This document shows, piece after piece, positions 1-10,781 of a DNA stretch of 64,000 nt (its first letter is position 1; every line of letters starts with the position of its first letter). The translations under genes and the position numbers were made by a program. Source of the stretch: Hypholoma sublateritium FD-334 SS-4 (Eukaryota; Basidiomycota; Agaricomycetes; Agaricales; Strophariaceae); assembly GCA_000827495.1 (NCBI GenBank), contig KN817596.1, forward strand, positions 110,081 through 174,080. Direction: 5' to 3'. The notes below the pieces were generated by a model. The model did not search any database. It was not told the DNA's origin and worked only from the letters and a program-made list of their open reading frames with translations.

Positions 1-203
1 ACGATTTTGATCAGTATTTTTACTTTCCAATACTGACTGGCTCGAGAAGCAGCAGTGATGCCTTACTGAACGACGCAATCTGCGGTAGTCTCTGGTTCAT
101 ATGCCAGTGCAGGATGTTATTGATCACATCAGTCAGACCAACGTAGTATATAAACCACTATCGCTCGACGTCAAGCTACATCCCAGTGAGCACAGAAAAT
201 AAC

Positions 204-1974
204 ATGTCTCTTCCTACCGTTACACGTCAATACACTTTGTCCCAGGTCAGAAGCACGAGATATATCCCACCAATATTCACTAACGCACGACAGGTTGGGT
301 CTTACAAAAATCTGGTTCTCGGTGAAGCTGCGATTCCAAGCTGAAAGCCAACGACGTTCTGGTTAAGATACATGCCGTTTCTTTGCAGGTAAGTCATCGA
401 CAACTGCGTTAATGTAACTATTGCTCACTCAGGCTCTTGTATAGTTCCGTGACTCATGGTTACAGGAGGCACATACTACGCCACGTAAATTCATTCTAAA
501 TCCTATGCGCGCTAAAAGTCAAATTGTACTAAATTATTTGTCTTGAAGCCTGCCTCCAAGTCTCGTCCCAATGTCGGACAGTGCTGGGGAGATTATTGCA
601 GTCGGGGAAGACGTCAAGGACTGGAAGGTCGGCCAGAGGGTCTGAGCCAACTTTGCTACGGACCACACCCATGGGCCGCCTACGCCAGCCAGCATGGACA
701 CCGCTTTGGGAGGACAAGCTCACGGTGTTCTGACGCAGTATCGCGCATTCCCGTCCCACACATCCTCTATCTTCATTGTATGAGTTCAAGAGCTGATTGA
801 ATCATTTTACTAGTAGTCGCTCGTAGAGATACCAAAGCACTTTTCATATGAAGAAGCGTCCACTCTCCCGTGCGTGCTTGATCAACAATTCAGAAATAAC
901 AGAGCTAGTAGGATAACTACATATGAATAGATGCGCTGCTGTCACGGCCTATAACGCACTTCTTGGCCCAGTGCCCGTCAAAGCCGGAGACTTCGTCCTT
1001 GTTCTAGGGACTGGAGGTATTTCTATGTGAGATTGATACTGCTTCTACAGAAATCGTGTTAACTCGCAGACCAATGGCTTGAGGGTCCACCATATCCTAG
1101 AAGTGAGAAATTATACAGCGCTCTCTGCGCTACAATGTAATTAATTTTTCTATAACAGATCGGTGGAGGCACTCTATCCAAGTCCATCCTCTCTATTAAA
1201 CTTAACTGAACTATCAACGTCGAATAACATTGTTTAAACCAGCTTTGAACTTGCTTTCAACGTCGAATCAACATCAAAAAAAGGACCTTTGATCATAAAA
1301 CGTGATTAATATGAACAGCGTTTAAACATGTTTATTGTGGATCAACGAGCCATTCAACGACGACTTTCAACGGCATACAACAGCTTTCCAGTGATGTTTT
1401 TTTTGTTTAATACTCTATGTATTTAATTTATATTTATTCATACACATAATTTAGTTCGTTTGAACCCTGTTTGTATTCGTTGAACAATATATAAACAGTT
1501 ACTTTTGTTTAAACAGCCTTTCAAGGGGTAAGGCTGAGGTTTAAACAAAGTCTACCTGGTTACGGCCTCTCTTCTCGCCTTGGAGTCGGCCAAATCCACA
1601 TAATCGGCGGCGTTGCCTCCGTCAGTCTACGTCCCCAGATTCTCCTACATATTCTTATTCACCGCCGTTGCCATTGACAGTCCGACGGCAACAAGGACCT
1701 CATCATCCCCCTCATCAAGGGCGCAACGACCTTGCGGGGCATTCTTATTGGATCCGTCGATCAGTGCGTATTCCCTGCGCCACTCAGTCTGTGCTGAGTC
1801 ACGGTACTAATTATATGTAGATTCAAGGACATGGTCAGCTTGATCGAGGCGCACCCCGAGCTGACGAAGCCTGTCGTGGACAAGGTGTTCCCCTTCGAAC
1901 AGGCCATCGATGCCTACGCCTATTTGGAGTCCCAGAAGCACGTCGGAAAGATCGTCATCAAGGTTTCTGCTTGA
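204..1974 (+). pseudogene. Decayed zinc-type alcohol dehydrogenase / quinone oxidoreductase
   Basis: The reading starts at ATG 204 (MSLPTVTRQYTLSQ). It can be followed through family-like blocks: AGEIIAVGEDVKDWKVGQRV (about 578-641), TALGGQAHGVLTQYRAFPSH, SLVEIPKHFSYEEASTLP, LGPVPVKAGDFVLVLGTGG (near 970-1018), and the C-terminal AYLESQKHVGKIVIKVSA ending in TGA at 1972-1974. This order matches medium-chain NAD(P)H-dependent alcohol dehydrogenases/quinone reductases. The copy is dead for several independent reasons: a missing base near 336-342, another near 451, an in-frame TGA at 642-644, loss of roughly 60 codons of the nucleotide-binding region around 1020-1080, and an AT-rich insertion between about 1200 and 1570. 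Old introns are still visible (for example 390-432). Family assignment is inference from motifs; the breaks are seen directly. Confidence 0.8.
1200..1570. mobile_element. AT-rich MITE-like insertion with four GTTTAAAC palindromes
   Basis: This AT-rich block interrupts the dehydrogenase pseudogene between the codons for ...SKSILSI and QIHIIGGVAS. It contains the 8-bp palindrome GTTTAAAC four times, at 1232-1239, 1320-1327, 1507-1514 and 1539-1546. The outer pair sits in imperfect inverted repeats: TGTTTAAACCAGC at 1231-1243 against the complement of GCTGAGGTTTAAACA at 1533-1547. No coding potential is seen. I could not fix a target-site duplication, so the exact ends and class are uncertain. 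A small non-autonomous DNA element is the best guess. Confidence 0.5.
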
Positions 1975-2159
1975 ATCGAATAGTGTAAGAGTATGCTCGG
2001 TGAAAGAAGTGTGTCACGCCGTAATCCAGCGATGACTGGAAAGTATGTACTATATTTTGTATGCGTATCTGTCGAGAATTGAGACCATGTACTGCATATC
2101 CGTTATGAACTTAATATCAGTTTGCAGCTTGAATAAGCGTCAGCTTAGCGAAATCTAAT

Positions 2160-3861
2160 CAGATAACGAGTTACGATGCCGAGATGTGGCTAGCAACGCA
2201 ATGCCGGCAGCGCTGCCCCCGCGCCCACAGCGTCAAACACGCACCATGCACCGTGACCCACCCACCCACATATCAATGCAAGTTCCACCCCGTCCACCGC
2301 GAACGGGCGCAGAAGTAGCTAATAAGCTACCGACGCGCAGGTCCCAGCGTGTCGGCGTGGAATCGCGCAGACTTCGACCGGGCCCAGGCGTTCGTAGTGA
2401 ATAGGCGCCCGCCAGGGACGGATGCATGCCCCCTGGCGGCTGCTCGCCGCGCGCGGTCTCAGGGCGCGTGGCCGTGGTAGGTGATGCGTTGTGGGGTGAA
2501 GCCGCGTGTGGGTGTGCTGGTGCGTGTGGCTCGTAGGTGCGGTGAGATGTGGGTCCGTTGGTCCGTCGGGGCATGGCGCGCTGGTGTATGTGCTTTTTTT
2601 TTCGGAAGGTGGGGTCAGCACGGTGCCGTGGACTATATAGCGTCGCGAGCGTACGTCGCTCGCTGTGCGGGCGCTGGGAATCTGCCTCTAACGCTGTCAG
2701 CTTCCCGACCCTGGATCCGCGCGAGTGCATTTCCGTGTCGTATCACACTGCCTGGGGTGTGGGCTTGGGCGGCCGTTTGATGTACCGCTTCCGTTTAATC
2801 TGCCCTGCCGTGTAATCTGCCCTGCGTGTAAGTGGCGCCGGCGGCAGCAGCGTCCTGCTCGCGCGGGGAATTGTCGCTGCGCTGCGCGCGGGCGGACGAG
2901 CACGCGCGCGCGGTTGGCTCTGCGACGCGTGTGGACTTATGGGGAGCGCGGGGAGCGTGTGGGCTGAGCCGTTGAAAGGTGCGGTCGGAGCGCAGGCCGT
3001 CGTGAGCAATTGGAGGTGCGTCGACATCGTGTGGCGATTGGAGGTGTGATGCGGTGCGGAGATTGTGAAGGGGGTGCCGTAGGAACTGTAGGTTGCGTGT
3101 AAGTAAGGCCGCCGGCTGCGGGCCGTGGCACGCTGCGTTTCGGGTGCGCGAAATAATTGATTGTGGCTGGGAGAAAGGAGGATAAGCGGTGCGCTCATGG
3201 CGTGGGGTGGATCGCTGATGCCACTAATTGGGATCATTCACTATCTTCATGGAGCGCCGTTGGTATATGTGCGCGATGATGCGCGATGATGCGTGATTTT
3301 CAGTGACGGTGCGGCGCTCCCACTCCTCTCGCGCATGTGCGCTGATACCGGGCTGGGTACTCGCGGCGCGGAAAGCCCCCGGCGGTGGGTATTTTTAACA
3401 CGTACGCACGAAGCTTCTGCGCGTTCTAGGCCCGGGGTGGTGTTTCGCGATGCGGTGCTTGCTGCACTGTGGACCGGGCAACGTCTGCCACGGGGCTGAT
3501 GAGGCGCGGGTGTACGTACGTGCGGGGCGCGCGGTGGTGGATTATAGTTACCTGGACGAGCGATGTCGCGGATTGTGGTCTGGAGCGCGGGTGATTGGGG
3601 TGATTGGCGGGTGTTGGGCCGCGGAGACGTGTGTCGTTGGGATTAATATCAATGGGTAGTTAACCAGGAGAATTGCAGTCTCCAGACAGCGTTGAAGGAG
3701 CGGAGTCGGGACGCCGGCGCCTGGGCGGGCCTGGACCCGGGCGGAACCGGGGCGTGGGAATGGGCGCTGTCTAGGCTTGGATGCGGGATGAGCGATGGAT
3801 TTATCGCTGCGCTGCTCGCCCTCGACAATAAATACGATCTAGCCCCCGCCCGCACCAGCGA
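2160..3861. other. GC-rich upstream region of the SKN7-like gene
   Basis: No gene is recognised. The stretch is clearly GC-richer than its flanks, so long open frames occur on both strands by composition alone. A TATATA sits at 2634-2639. A short direct repeat (GCGCGATGAT, twice and a partial third unit) lies near 3271-3293. It most likely holds promoter and long 5' leader sequence for the gene starting at 3862. Confidence 0.5.
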
Positions 3862-6800
3862 ATGGACTCTGCCCCGCCACTCACAAACTACGCCGACGCC
3901 CCCGCCCGCCACACCCGCCGCGCCATCTCCTCCCAGCAGCGCCAGCAGCTCTACAGCCTGCTCCCCCAAGCGCCGCCCGCCCCGCCCCAGGGCCCGCTCT
4001 ACTTCTCCTCCGAGGACGACTCCCCCGCGTCCCCGTCCACCTCCGGCTCGTGGCAGCAGCAGCTGCTGCCCCCTAATACCCCGCGCGACGAGCACCACGC
4101 CCGGAACGCGATCCGTGACCAGTACCAGCAGTATCAGACCGACCAGCAGGAGCAGCAGCAGCAGGTCAAGCGCGAGCTGAGCCAGCACCAGTCGAGCATG
4201 GTGTACAACATCGACGAGAAGCCGCCCGCCGCGCCGCCGTCGCAGCCGCGCACCGCGGAGGACCCGATGCCCTCGACGAGCGACTTCGTCAAGAAACTAT
4301 ACAAGTGCGTAACTCCTGATCGCCGCGCATATACCCGGCAACTCACACAGCGCAGAATGCTGGAGGACCCCTCGTTCCAGTCCGTCGTCTGCTGGGGCCC
4401 GCTCGGCGACTGCTTCGTCGTCAAGGACATGAACGAGTTCACAAAATCCATCCTCCCGCGCATGTTCAAGCACTCCAACTTTGCGAGCTTCGTGCGCCAG
4501 CTCAACAAGTACGACTTCCACAAGGTCAAGAACACAGACGACAACCAGTTCGGCGAGCACGTACGTCCCCCCCTCCTTTTCCTTTACCCCTCTCACCCCC
4601 ATGCAGAGCTGGACGTTCCGCCACCCGGACTTCCACGCGGACCGGCGCGACGCGCTCGAGAATATCAAGCGCAAGGTCCCCGCGCAGCGCAAATACACAC
4701 CCTCGGGCTCGGGCTCGGGCCCCGCCGCCAGCGGCTCCGCACCCAGCTCATCCTCCGCACCGTACCCCCCCTCCCAGCCGGGCGGCGCGCCGTACCCGTA
4801 CCCCTCGCCCTCCGCATACCCCTCCTCCTCTGGCCAAGGCCCCAGCGGCGCGCTGCACACCGTCGGCGGCGCGGGCGCGAGGCGCTCGCCGTCGCCGACG
4901 CACGCGCACCTGACGTCCGAGATCCAGCGGCTGAAGGACGAGGGCGACGACCTGCGCGGGCGCATCCGGAACCTCGAGCGCAACTACGAGAACGTGCTCG
5001 TCGAGCTCGGCGGGTTCCAGCGCGGGATGGCGCAGCAGGACGGGCTGATGCAGAGCCTCATCGGGTGGTTCCTCGAGGGAGGTGAGTAGGCTTCGCGCCC
5101 CTTTTCTCTGTTCGTTCGTTCGTTTGTGCGTTCGTAGTACGGTGGCGCGGCGGCTGCTTTTCCCCCCTCAGTTTGATTTTCTTTGCTTTCGTGTTTATTG
5201 CGCTGTTTCACTTCCTTTGTATGCTCGCGTTGAAACATTTTCCGTACCTGTACAACAAGCCCTGTCATAATATGGATCGCCCCGTTATGTATTTATTGTG
5301 GCGAGTGTAGTCGTGGTGTGACGGCGTTCTTTGTTCTTCCCACTTCGCACATACACACATACCTTCTTCCAACAAGCGATTTACTGGCTCTGCGATTTTC
5401 CGATTTTCGAGTAGCAGAGTCTCCCCATTTTTAATCATTTCGCGATTTTGACGGACATAGTCTCCCCTCTCTTATTTTTTCTTTATGATACGACACTGAT
5501 ATTCTCATTTTCCGCACTTTAATTACTCCTACGTTTTACCCCGCACTGCAACGCTGCCATACCTACCATCCGTCCATCCATCCACCACCTACCCGCCGCC
5601 CGCCCACCCCCTTTACCCCTTTTCCCCGAGGGAAAACGCCCCGCTGTGCCACGCGCGGGCGTTCTCCCTCTTCTCCGTTCTTCTTCTTTCGTCCGTTCGT
5701 CCTTCGTGCGAGAACCAGCGCTAACGTTCTCTTTATATGCTCCCCCCCTCCCTGTGCCCGCGCCGCAATTGCGCCTCGCCGCGGTCTCGCCCCGCCCATC
5801 AATCCGGTCTGGACCCCGATCCGGCTTACTCTCGATCGCGCACCGCCCCGATCAATTACGCGCCTGTGGTCTGGGCGTGTCTTTTGGTTTGTCGGTTTGG
5901 TTCTGGGTGTGTGCTTTGGATCTGGGTTTGCGTTTTGTTTTTGGTGCTGGTTCTGGCTTTTGCTTTTGCGTGGGTCTGCGCTGTGTGTTGTGCTTGTGAT
6001 GATGATGTCGTTGGCGTCATACCTGGCTGGCTGGCTGCGCACACCTGTGACTCGTCGCAACGACGCGTGCGCCGTGTGTCGATGTGTCGATGTGATGTGT
6101 GTTGTGGGATGCAGGGAAGGGGCCGAAGCCTGGGAGCAGCAATAGCAGCGGCGCGGGGATGGACATGGCGTCCGGCTCGCAGTCGCAGTCTCAATCGCCC
6201 TCGCAGGCGGGGCCTAGCACCATCACCACCACCTTCAACAATAACACCAACACCCCCACCACCAACAACAGCGCAGGCCTCACCGCCCAGCAGAGATTCC
6301 GCGCGCACCTCCTCGCGGCGCAGGCGCACGGCGGCGGCGCGAGCCCCGCGCTCTTCGCGCCGTCAATCACCGACCCGGGGCTATTCCTCCCGCCGCAGGC
6401 CGTGCGCGGGCAGGGCGACATCGGGCGGGCGACGCTCATGCAGATGAGCGAGCTCAGCCGGCGCGCGGCGCTTGGAGGGGCGGCGCCGCCGGGGGAGCAG
6501 CGCGCGTGGGGCGGGTTTGGGGCGGATGGGGGTGGTGGTGGAGGGAGTGGCGGCAGTGCGGGTGGGCAGGGGGAGATGGGCCCGCCCGGTGGGGGGCAGG
6601 AGGGGCGGTCGAGGCTCGAGCAGCTCGCGCAGCTGCGGGAGTACTATAGCGTGCGCCAGGGCGACGCGCAGCCGCAGCCGCCAGCGCCTGGTGGGCCGTG
6701 GGCGGGCGGGGTGCCGGAAGCGCCGGCGCCGGCGCGCGGGCGCAGTCTGGGTAGGACGGGCTTCAGCGAGAGCCGCGAGCGCGAGATGGGGGTGGACATG

Positions 6801-8481
6801 GAGGCGGAGGCGGAGCGGGAGAGGGAAAGGGAGGCGCAGGGTCGCGGGCGGAGGCTGAGGAGAAGGAGCGATAGCGCGGCGGGGTATGGGGCGAGGGCGA
6901 TGGCGGAGCAGCAGCAGCAGCAGCAACAACAACAACAAATGCAGCAGCAGCAACAGCAGCACACCCCCGCATCGATGTCCGCGTCGATGTCCGCGTCCGA
7001 GCAGGGCACCCCCGTGTCGGTGTCCACGCCGTGGTCGATGCTGCTCCCGCCCGCGTCGGGCGGCGGCACGCCGTACGCGTCGCCGCTCCAGGGCGCGCTC
7101 GCGCCGCCCGTCTCCGAGGGAGAGATGATGACGCACGAGGGGCTGCAGGTGTACACCGTCGGGCACCTGCTACCGCGAAATACATACGTCGAGGACGCGC
7201 AGGGAAACTGGAGCTTCGACCCCGCTGCGCTCGGCGCGGGCGATGTGCTCGGCGGGCTGGGGGGTGTGGAGCAGCAGCAGCAACAAGGGCAAGGGGAGAT
7301 GGGCGGTGGTGGGGGTGGGGGTGTGTACGGCGAGGACGCGGAGGACGGCGAGGAAGTGGTGCGCCCCACGCCGCCCGGCGGGATGGCACCGCTGCCCGCT
7401 CCGCTCGCGTCCTCGTCCTCGTCGCCTAGCTCCGGCTCGGGGTCGGGGTCCGGAGGGCAGAGCGGGGCGACGCAGCAGAAGCTGCGCGTGCGGCGCTCGA
7501 CATTCGTTCCTGGGTGGGCGGTGCCGCCGCGCGTGCTGCTCGTGGACGACGACGCGGTGAGCCGGCGCCTGAGCAGCAAGTTCCTCAAGGTGTTCGGGTG
7601 CACGACGGACGTCGCGGTCGACGGGATCGGCGCGGTGAACAAGATGAATTTGGAGAAGTACGATTTGGTGCTCATGGTACGTTCCTTCTCTTTTCTTTTC
7701 TTTTCTTTGGGGGAGATGTTGACTTGGGCGCAGGATATCGTGATGCCGAAGCTCGACGGGGTGTCGGCGACGAACCTCATCCGCAAGTTCGACCAGGGCA
7801 CGCCAATCATATCGATGACGAGCAACTCGAAGCCGAACGAGATCATGACGTACTACTCGTCGGGGATGAACGACATCCTGCCCAAGCCATTCACCAAGGA
7901 GGGCCTGCTCGACATGCTCGAGGTGCGTCGCCTCCTATTATGTTGTCCAGGGCGCAGTGTGCTGACGCTTGACTGACGTATCGCAGAAACACCTCATGCA
8001 CCTGAAGGTGATCCAGCAGATGTCGCGCATCTCGCGCACCGTCGGCATCCCCCCGCTCTCCGACGGCAACTTCGAACAGGCGCTGCGGCACGGCGCGAGC
8101 CTCATGCCCCCTCCCCCCTCCTCCTCCACCTCCACCGCCCTCATCCCTTCCTCAGCAAACACACCCCCAAACGCGCCCTCGCCGTTCAGCTTCCAGTTCT
8201 TCGGCGACGGCAGCACCGCCGGCGACGCAGACGACCTCGCACTGGGCCTCGCGCGCGTGAACCCGCTCGCGGGGATGGGCCTGTCGGACGAGCAGTACGG
8301 GGCGATATTGCAGAATATTGTTAATGGGGATGGGTTCGCGGGGATGATGGAGGGGCTTGATGGTGTGGGTTTGGGCGCGGGGCTGGGCGGGGGTGGGGGG
8401 GGTGGGGGGGAGAAGCGCGCGCTGGAGGACGGGGGGGACGAGCGGGGTGCGAAGCGCAGTCGATTTGAGGTGATTGAGTAG
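3862..8481 (+). CDS. SKN7: SKN7/PRR1-type transcription factor: HSF domain plus response-regulator receiver
   Basis: Predicted six exons, 3862-4304, 4356-4560, 4607-5081, 6115-7676, 7734-7922 and 7987-8481, give 1122 aa. Residues about 138-240 are an HSF-type DNA-binding domain ([38 protein letters not shown]). A coiled coil follows at about 317-354 ([20 protein letters not shown]). Next come a long Gly/Pro/Ser-rich linker and a poly-Q run near 638-655. The receiver domain is at about 846-960, with acidic pocket LLVDDD, phospho-acceptor Asp896 ([10 protein letters not shown]) and conserved Lys in ILPKPF. This order is that of Skn7/Prr1, the nuclear output protein of fungal two-component phosphorelays for oxidative, osmotic and cell-wall stress. 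All junctions keep frame. It is longer than yeast Skn7 (about 620 aa) because of linker expansion. Intron 3 is unusually long. Fragments of its 3' end recur downstream. Confidence 0.93.
5082..6114 (+). other. 1,033-bp third intron of the SKN7-like gene
   Basis: The donor GTGAGT follows codon GGA-G and the acceptor is GATGCAG. Splicing restores frame (G-KGPKPG). Other introns of this gene are 46-64 bp. The intron is pyrimidine-rich (C/T tracts at about 5560-5760), and its first codons run ...EGGE then TAG at 5087-5089. Retention would therefore end the protein after the DNA-binding domain and coiled coil. I see no gene on either strand inside it. Confidence 0.7.
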
Positions 8482-9640
8482 GCGGTTTTCCGTTGTGTTC
8501 GTGTTCGTGTTCGTGTGCGTGTGTGTGTTATCTTATTCCCCACTCCCCCTCCCCCGCTCGATCATTGGATTTGGAAGTCGCGTATTTGTGCTGTGCGTAT
8601 ATCATTGTACTATCTATCTCGCATTGGGAATTTGTTTGTTGTCTTGCTGTTTTATTTGGTGCTCGTTGGGGTTGTGTGTAGTATACAGATAGATTGGTTG
8701 GACTTGTATTCACGTATCAAGTTATACCATGAGGAAAACTATAAACAGATTCAGATTCATGGCAAGCATATAAAATGAGAACGATTGAGTGATGTTTTGT
8801 TCTACGCGGATTGTACAATACGGGAAAGATAATAAAGATTCGGATATTAAATTTCGTAGTGCTGCTCTACTTGTACAATGAAAAAAATAGCATACAGGCA
8901 AGATCGTGATAAAATAAAGCCGTAGCCCGCCACCTCTTACTTTTGAGGGTTGCTCCTGGAAGCTTAACTTATGGTGGCCTGAAGTTGAGACTGCAATTTT
9001 CCCTGTACATATATTATGCGTTTAATTCAATTGCATTAGCGTACAAAATACCAAATCAAGTACTTCATTTAAACTGGCGCAGCCCGGGATGCGCCCCGGT
9101 TTGGGCCTTGGAAAGCTACACGCCTTGGATACTTAGGCGTCGGTGGGGTAGAAGAATGTTACTGCACGGGCCTCCGATTGGCAGGTCTATCGGTACATGT
9201 ATTCATTGACCATCGCATATCCTACTTTTTATTTGGCATCTCGGACCTCATAATTATCGCTCTACTAAGTACGCGTCTACTTCCTTCAGGAAGAATTTGA
9301 CTGAATGCCTCCCCAACACCCGTGCCTCCAGTACTCAAAAATCCGATACGCGACTACGAGAAAAATACCCCATAAAAGGAAGAATTCAAAATGCCTGTCA
9401 ATTTTGAACAGGGTCCACTCGATAAGACCCACTATCTAAGGTAGTGGGGATATCCCACCCAAAGGTTGGTTAGAAAAAAAAAACTGTGCCGATTTCGCGT
9501 GTAGGTAAAATGATACATTTCGCAGAGTGGAGAAGGTCAACGACGTATAGGAACATGATAGGCATGTTTGCTGGACTATGAAATTTATCCAGAATGTATA
9601 GTTTTATACGCCTCCCATGAGTTTCTTCACGATTTTAGTC
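8482..9640. other. 3' flank of SKN7-like gene and gene-free spacer
   Basis: The first 300 bases are T/G-rich and are probably 3' UTR, including a GTGTTCGTGTTCGTGTTCGT microsatellite near 8495-8520. Part of this flank (about 8690-8730, AGATTGGTTGGACTTGTATTCAC) recurs in altered form near 13260 and 21665. The rest is AT-rich, with no gene or RNA I can recognise. Confidence 0.45.
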
Positions 9641-9689
9641 AATGCAATATTCAGCGCGGGCAGCTGTGGTACATGCGTACTTTATTTGT

Positions 9690-10781
9690 ACCCGTGTTCT
9701 TTGCACACCATGGATGCTGTGCTGGTGCCACTGCTTCCGGGCGACGGCGGAGCTCAGTGTTGCAGCGACGGTGTGTGAAATCAGCGCGTGTTCTGCGGCT
9801 CTCCGACGGGCTCTGCCTAATTGAGAGATTTTGCTTGAAGGGAGTAAACTAGAAACGTTCACGCGTACGCCGCGTGTATCACGACAATATTTGCGTGTCG
9901 TAATTTCAATCTTCCACCACCTATCTGCAGCTTATTCTATTTATAGCCGCCCGACTTCAACACTGCCGCCATGAAACCGGGAGAATGTCACTGCTTGTAT
10001 TAATTTCCCTCTCTAACACTACGCGAAATTGAGCTTCATTTCGGTGTATCCAGAGTTTTCCTACTATGGTAAACCTCGACGACGCAGGGAGGTGGCGAGA
10101 GGTGCACCGTGATCAAACCATGATCTACGAGTTCGGAGTCATCCACTCTTATATGCACCGGTTGATTCAAGGCCAGCTCGGGACTGACATTTCCGTGGAG
10201 TACGGTCTATCCTGCTTTCCAAGAACACGTTGAGAGAAAAATATGCCTCACTGTCGATGTTTCTGGGTATGCGGACCCAAATCTCGGGAAGTGTTCCTCA
10301 GCTCCGCCTGATGGGCGCCGGATACACGTGTAGAGCGCGAGCCTATACATAGATTACTCTTGCTTGCGCAATCATTCCAAGTAGTTTGACGTGATTAGCA
10401 TGAAGGCGGTACACATCACGGAACTAATCAGCGCACGACTTGAACATTAGCTAGTAAAACTGTTAGAGGGATTATGTCGCACTGGAACATGATTCACGAT
10501 CCGCCTGTCTTGATAGATGTCTGCATGGGCATAGGCCGTCCGAATCTGTTATATTGACTCCTCTGCCATTGTCGCGCAGAGGGGGTACGTCAACCAACAC
10601 TCCCACCAAGATCGCCGAAGAATTACTCACAACACCTTTATTTAATATACGGCTCGCGTCCCTCTCGTGTTCGCCAAACACAGTGATCATAGCTTCCGCG
10701 ATTGTGTATAAAAAGTCCACGAACGCCAGATAGCGTCGCAGCAGCTGTTTTACCGCAAAGTACACCCTTCATCCATTCACT
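9690..10781 (+). promoter_or_regulatory. Upstream region of gene A, duplicated at 13.4-14.5 kb
   Basis: Several blocks are shared with the region before copy B: CACGCGTACGCCGCGTGTAT (9858-9880 and 13571-13590), the GCAGCTTATTCTATTTATAG block, CTGTCGATGTTTCTGGG, and CGTGTTCGCCAAACAC followed by a TATA box. The TATA box TATAAAAA is at 10707-10714, about 70 bp before ATG 10782. Conservation of the whole block between copies suggests a duplicated promoter rather than coding sequence. Confidence 0.55.

Noticed and set aside
3410..3426. Heat-shock-element-like GAAGCTTC upstream of the SKN7-like gene
   Set aside because: Only one inverted GAA/TTC pair is in register; the next TTC is off by one base, so it does not meet the usual three-unit element.
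2186..3660. Several open frames on both strands upstream of the SKN7-like gene
   Set aside because: They overlap one another on opposite strands, are Arg/Pro/His-rich, lack introns and domains, and fit GC-rich composition rather than coding.
6191..7846. Long minus-strand frames opposite SKN7-like exon 4 (up to 400 codons)
   Set aside because: Shadows of the GC-rich coding exon and its poly-Q/Gly runs (poly-Cys, poly-Leu and poly-Arg readings).
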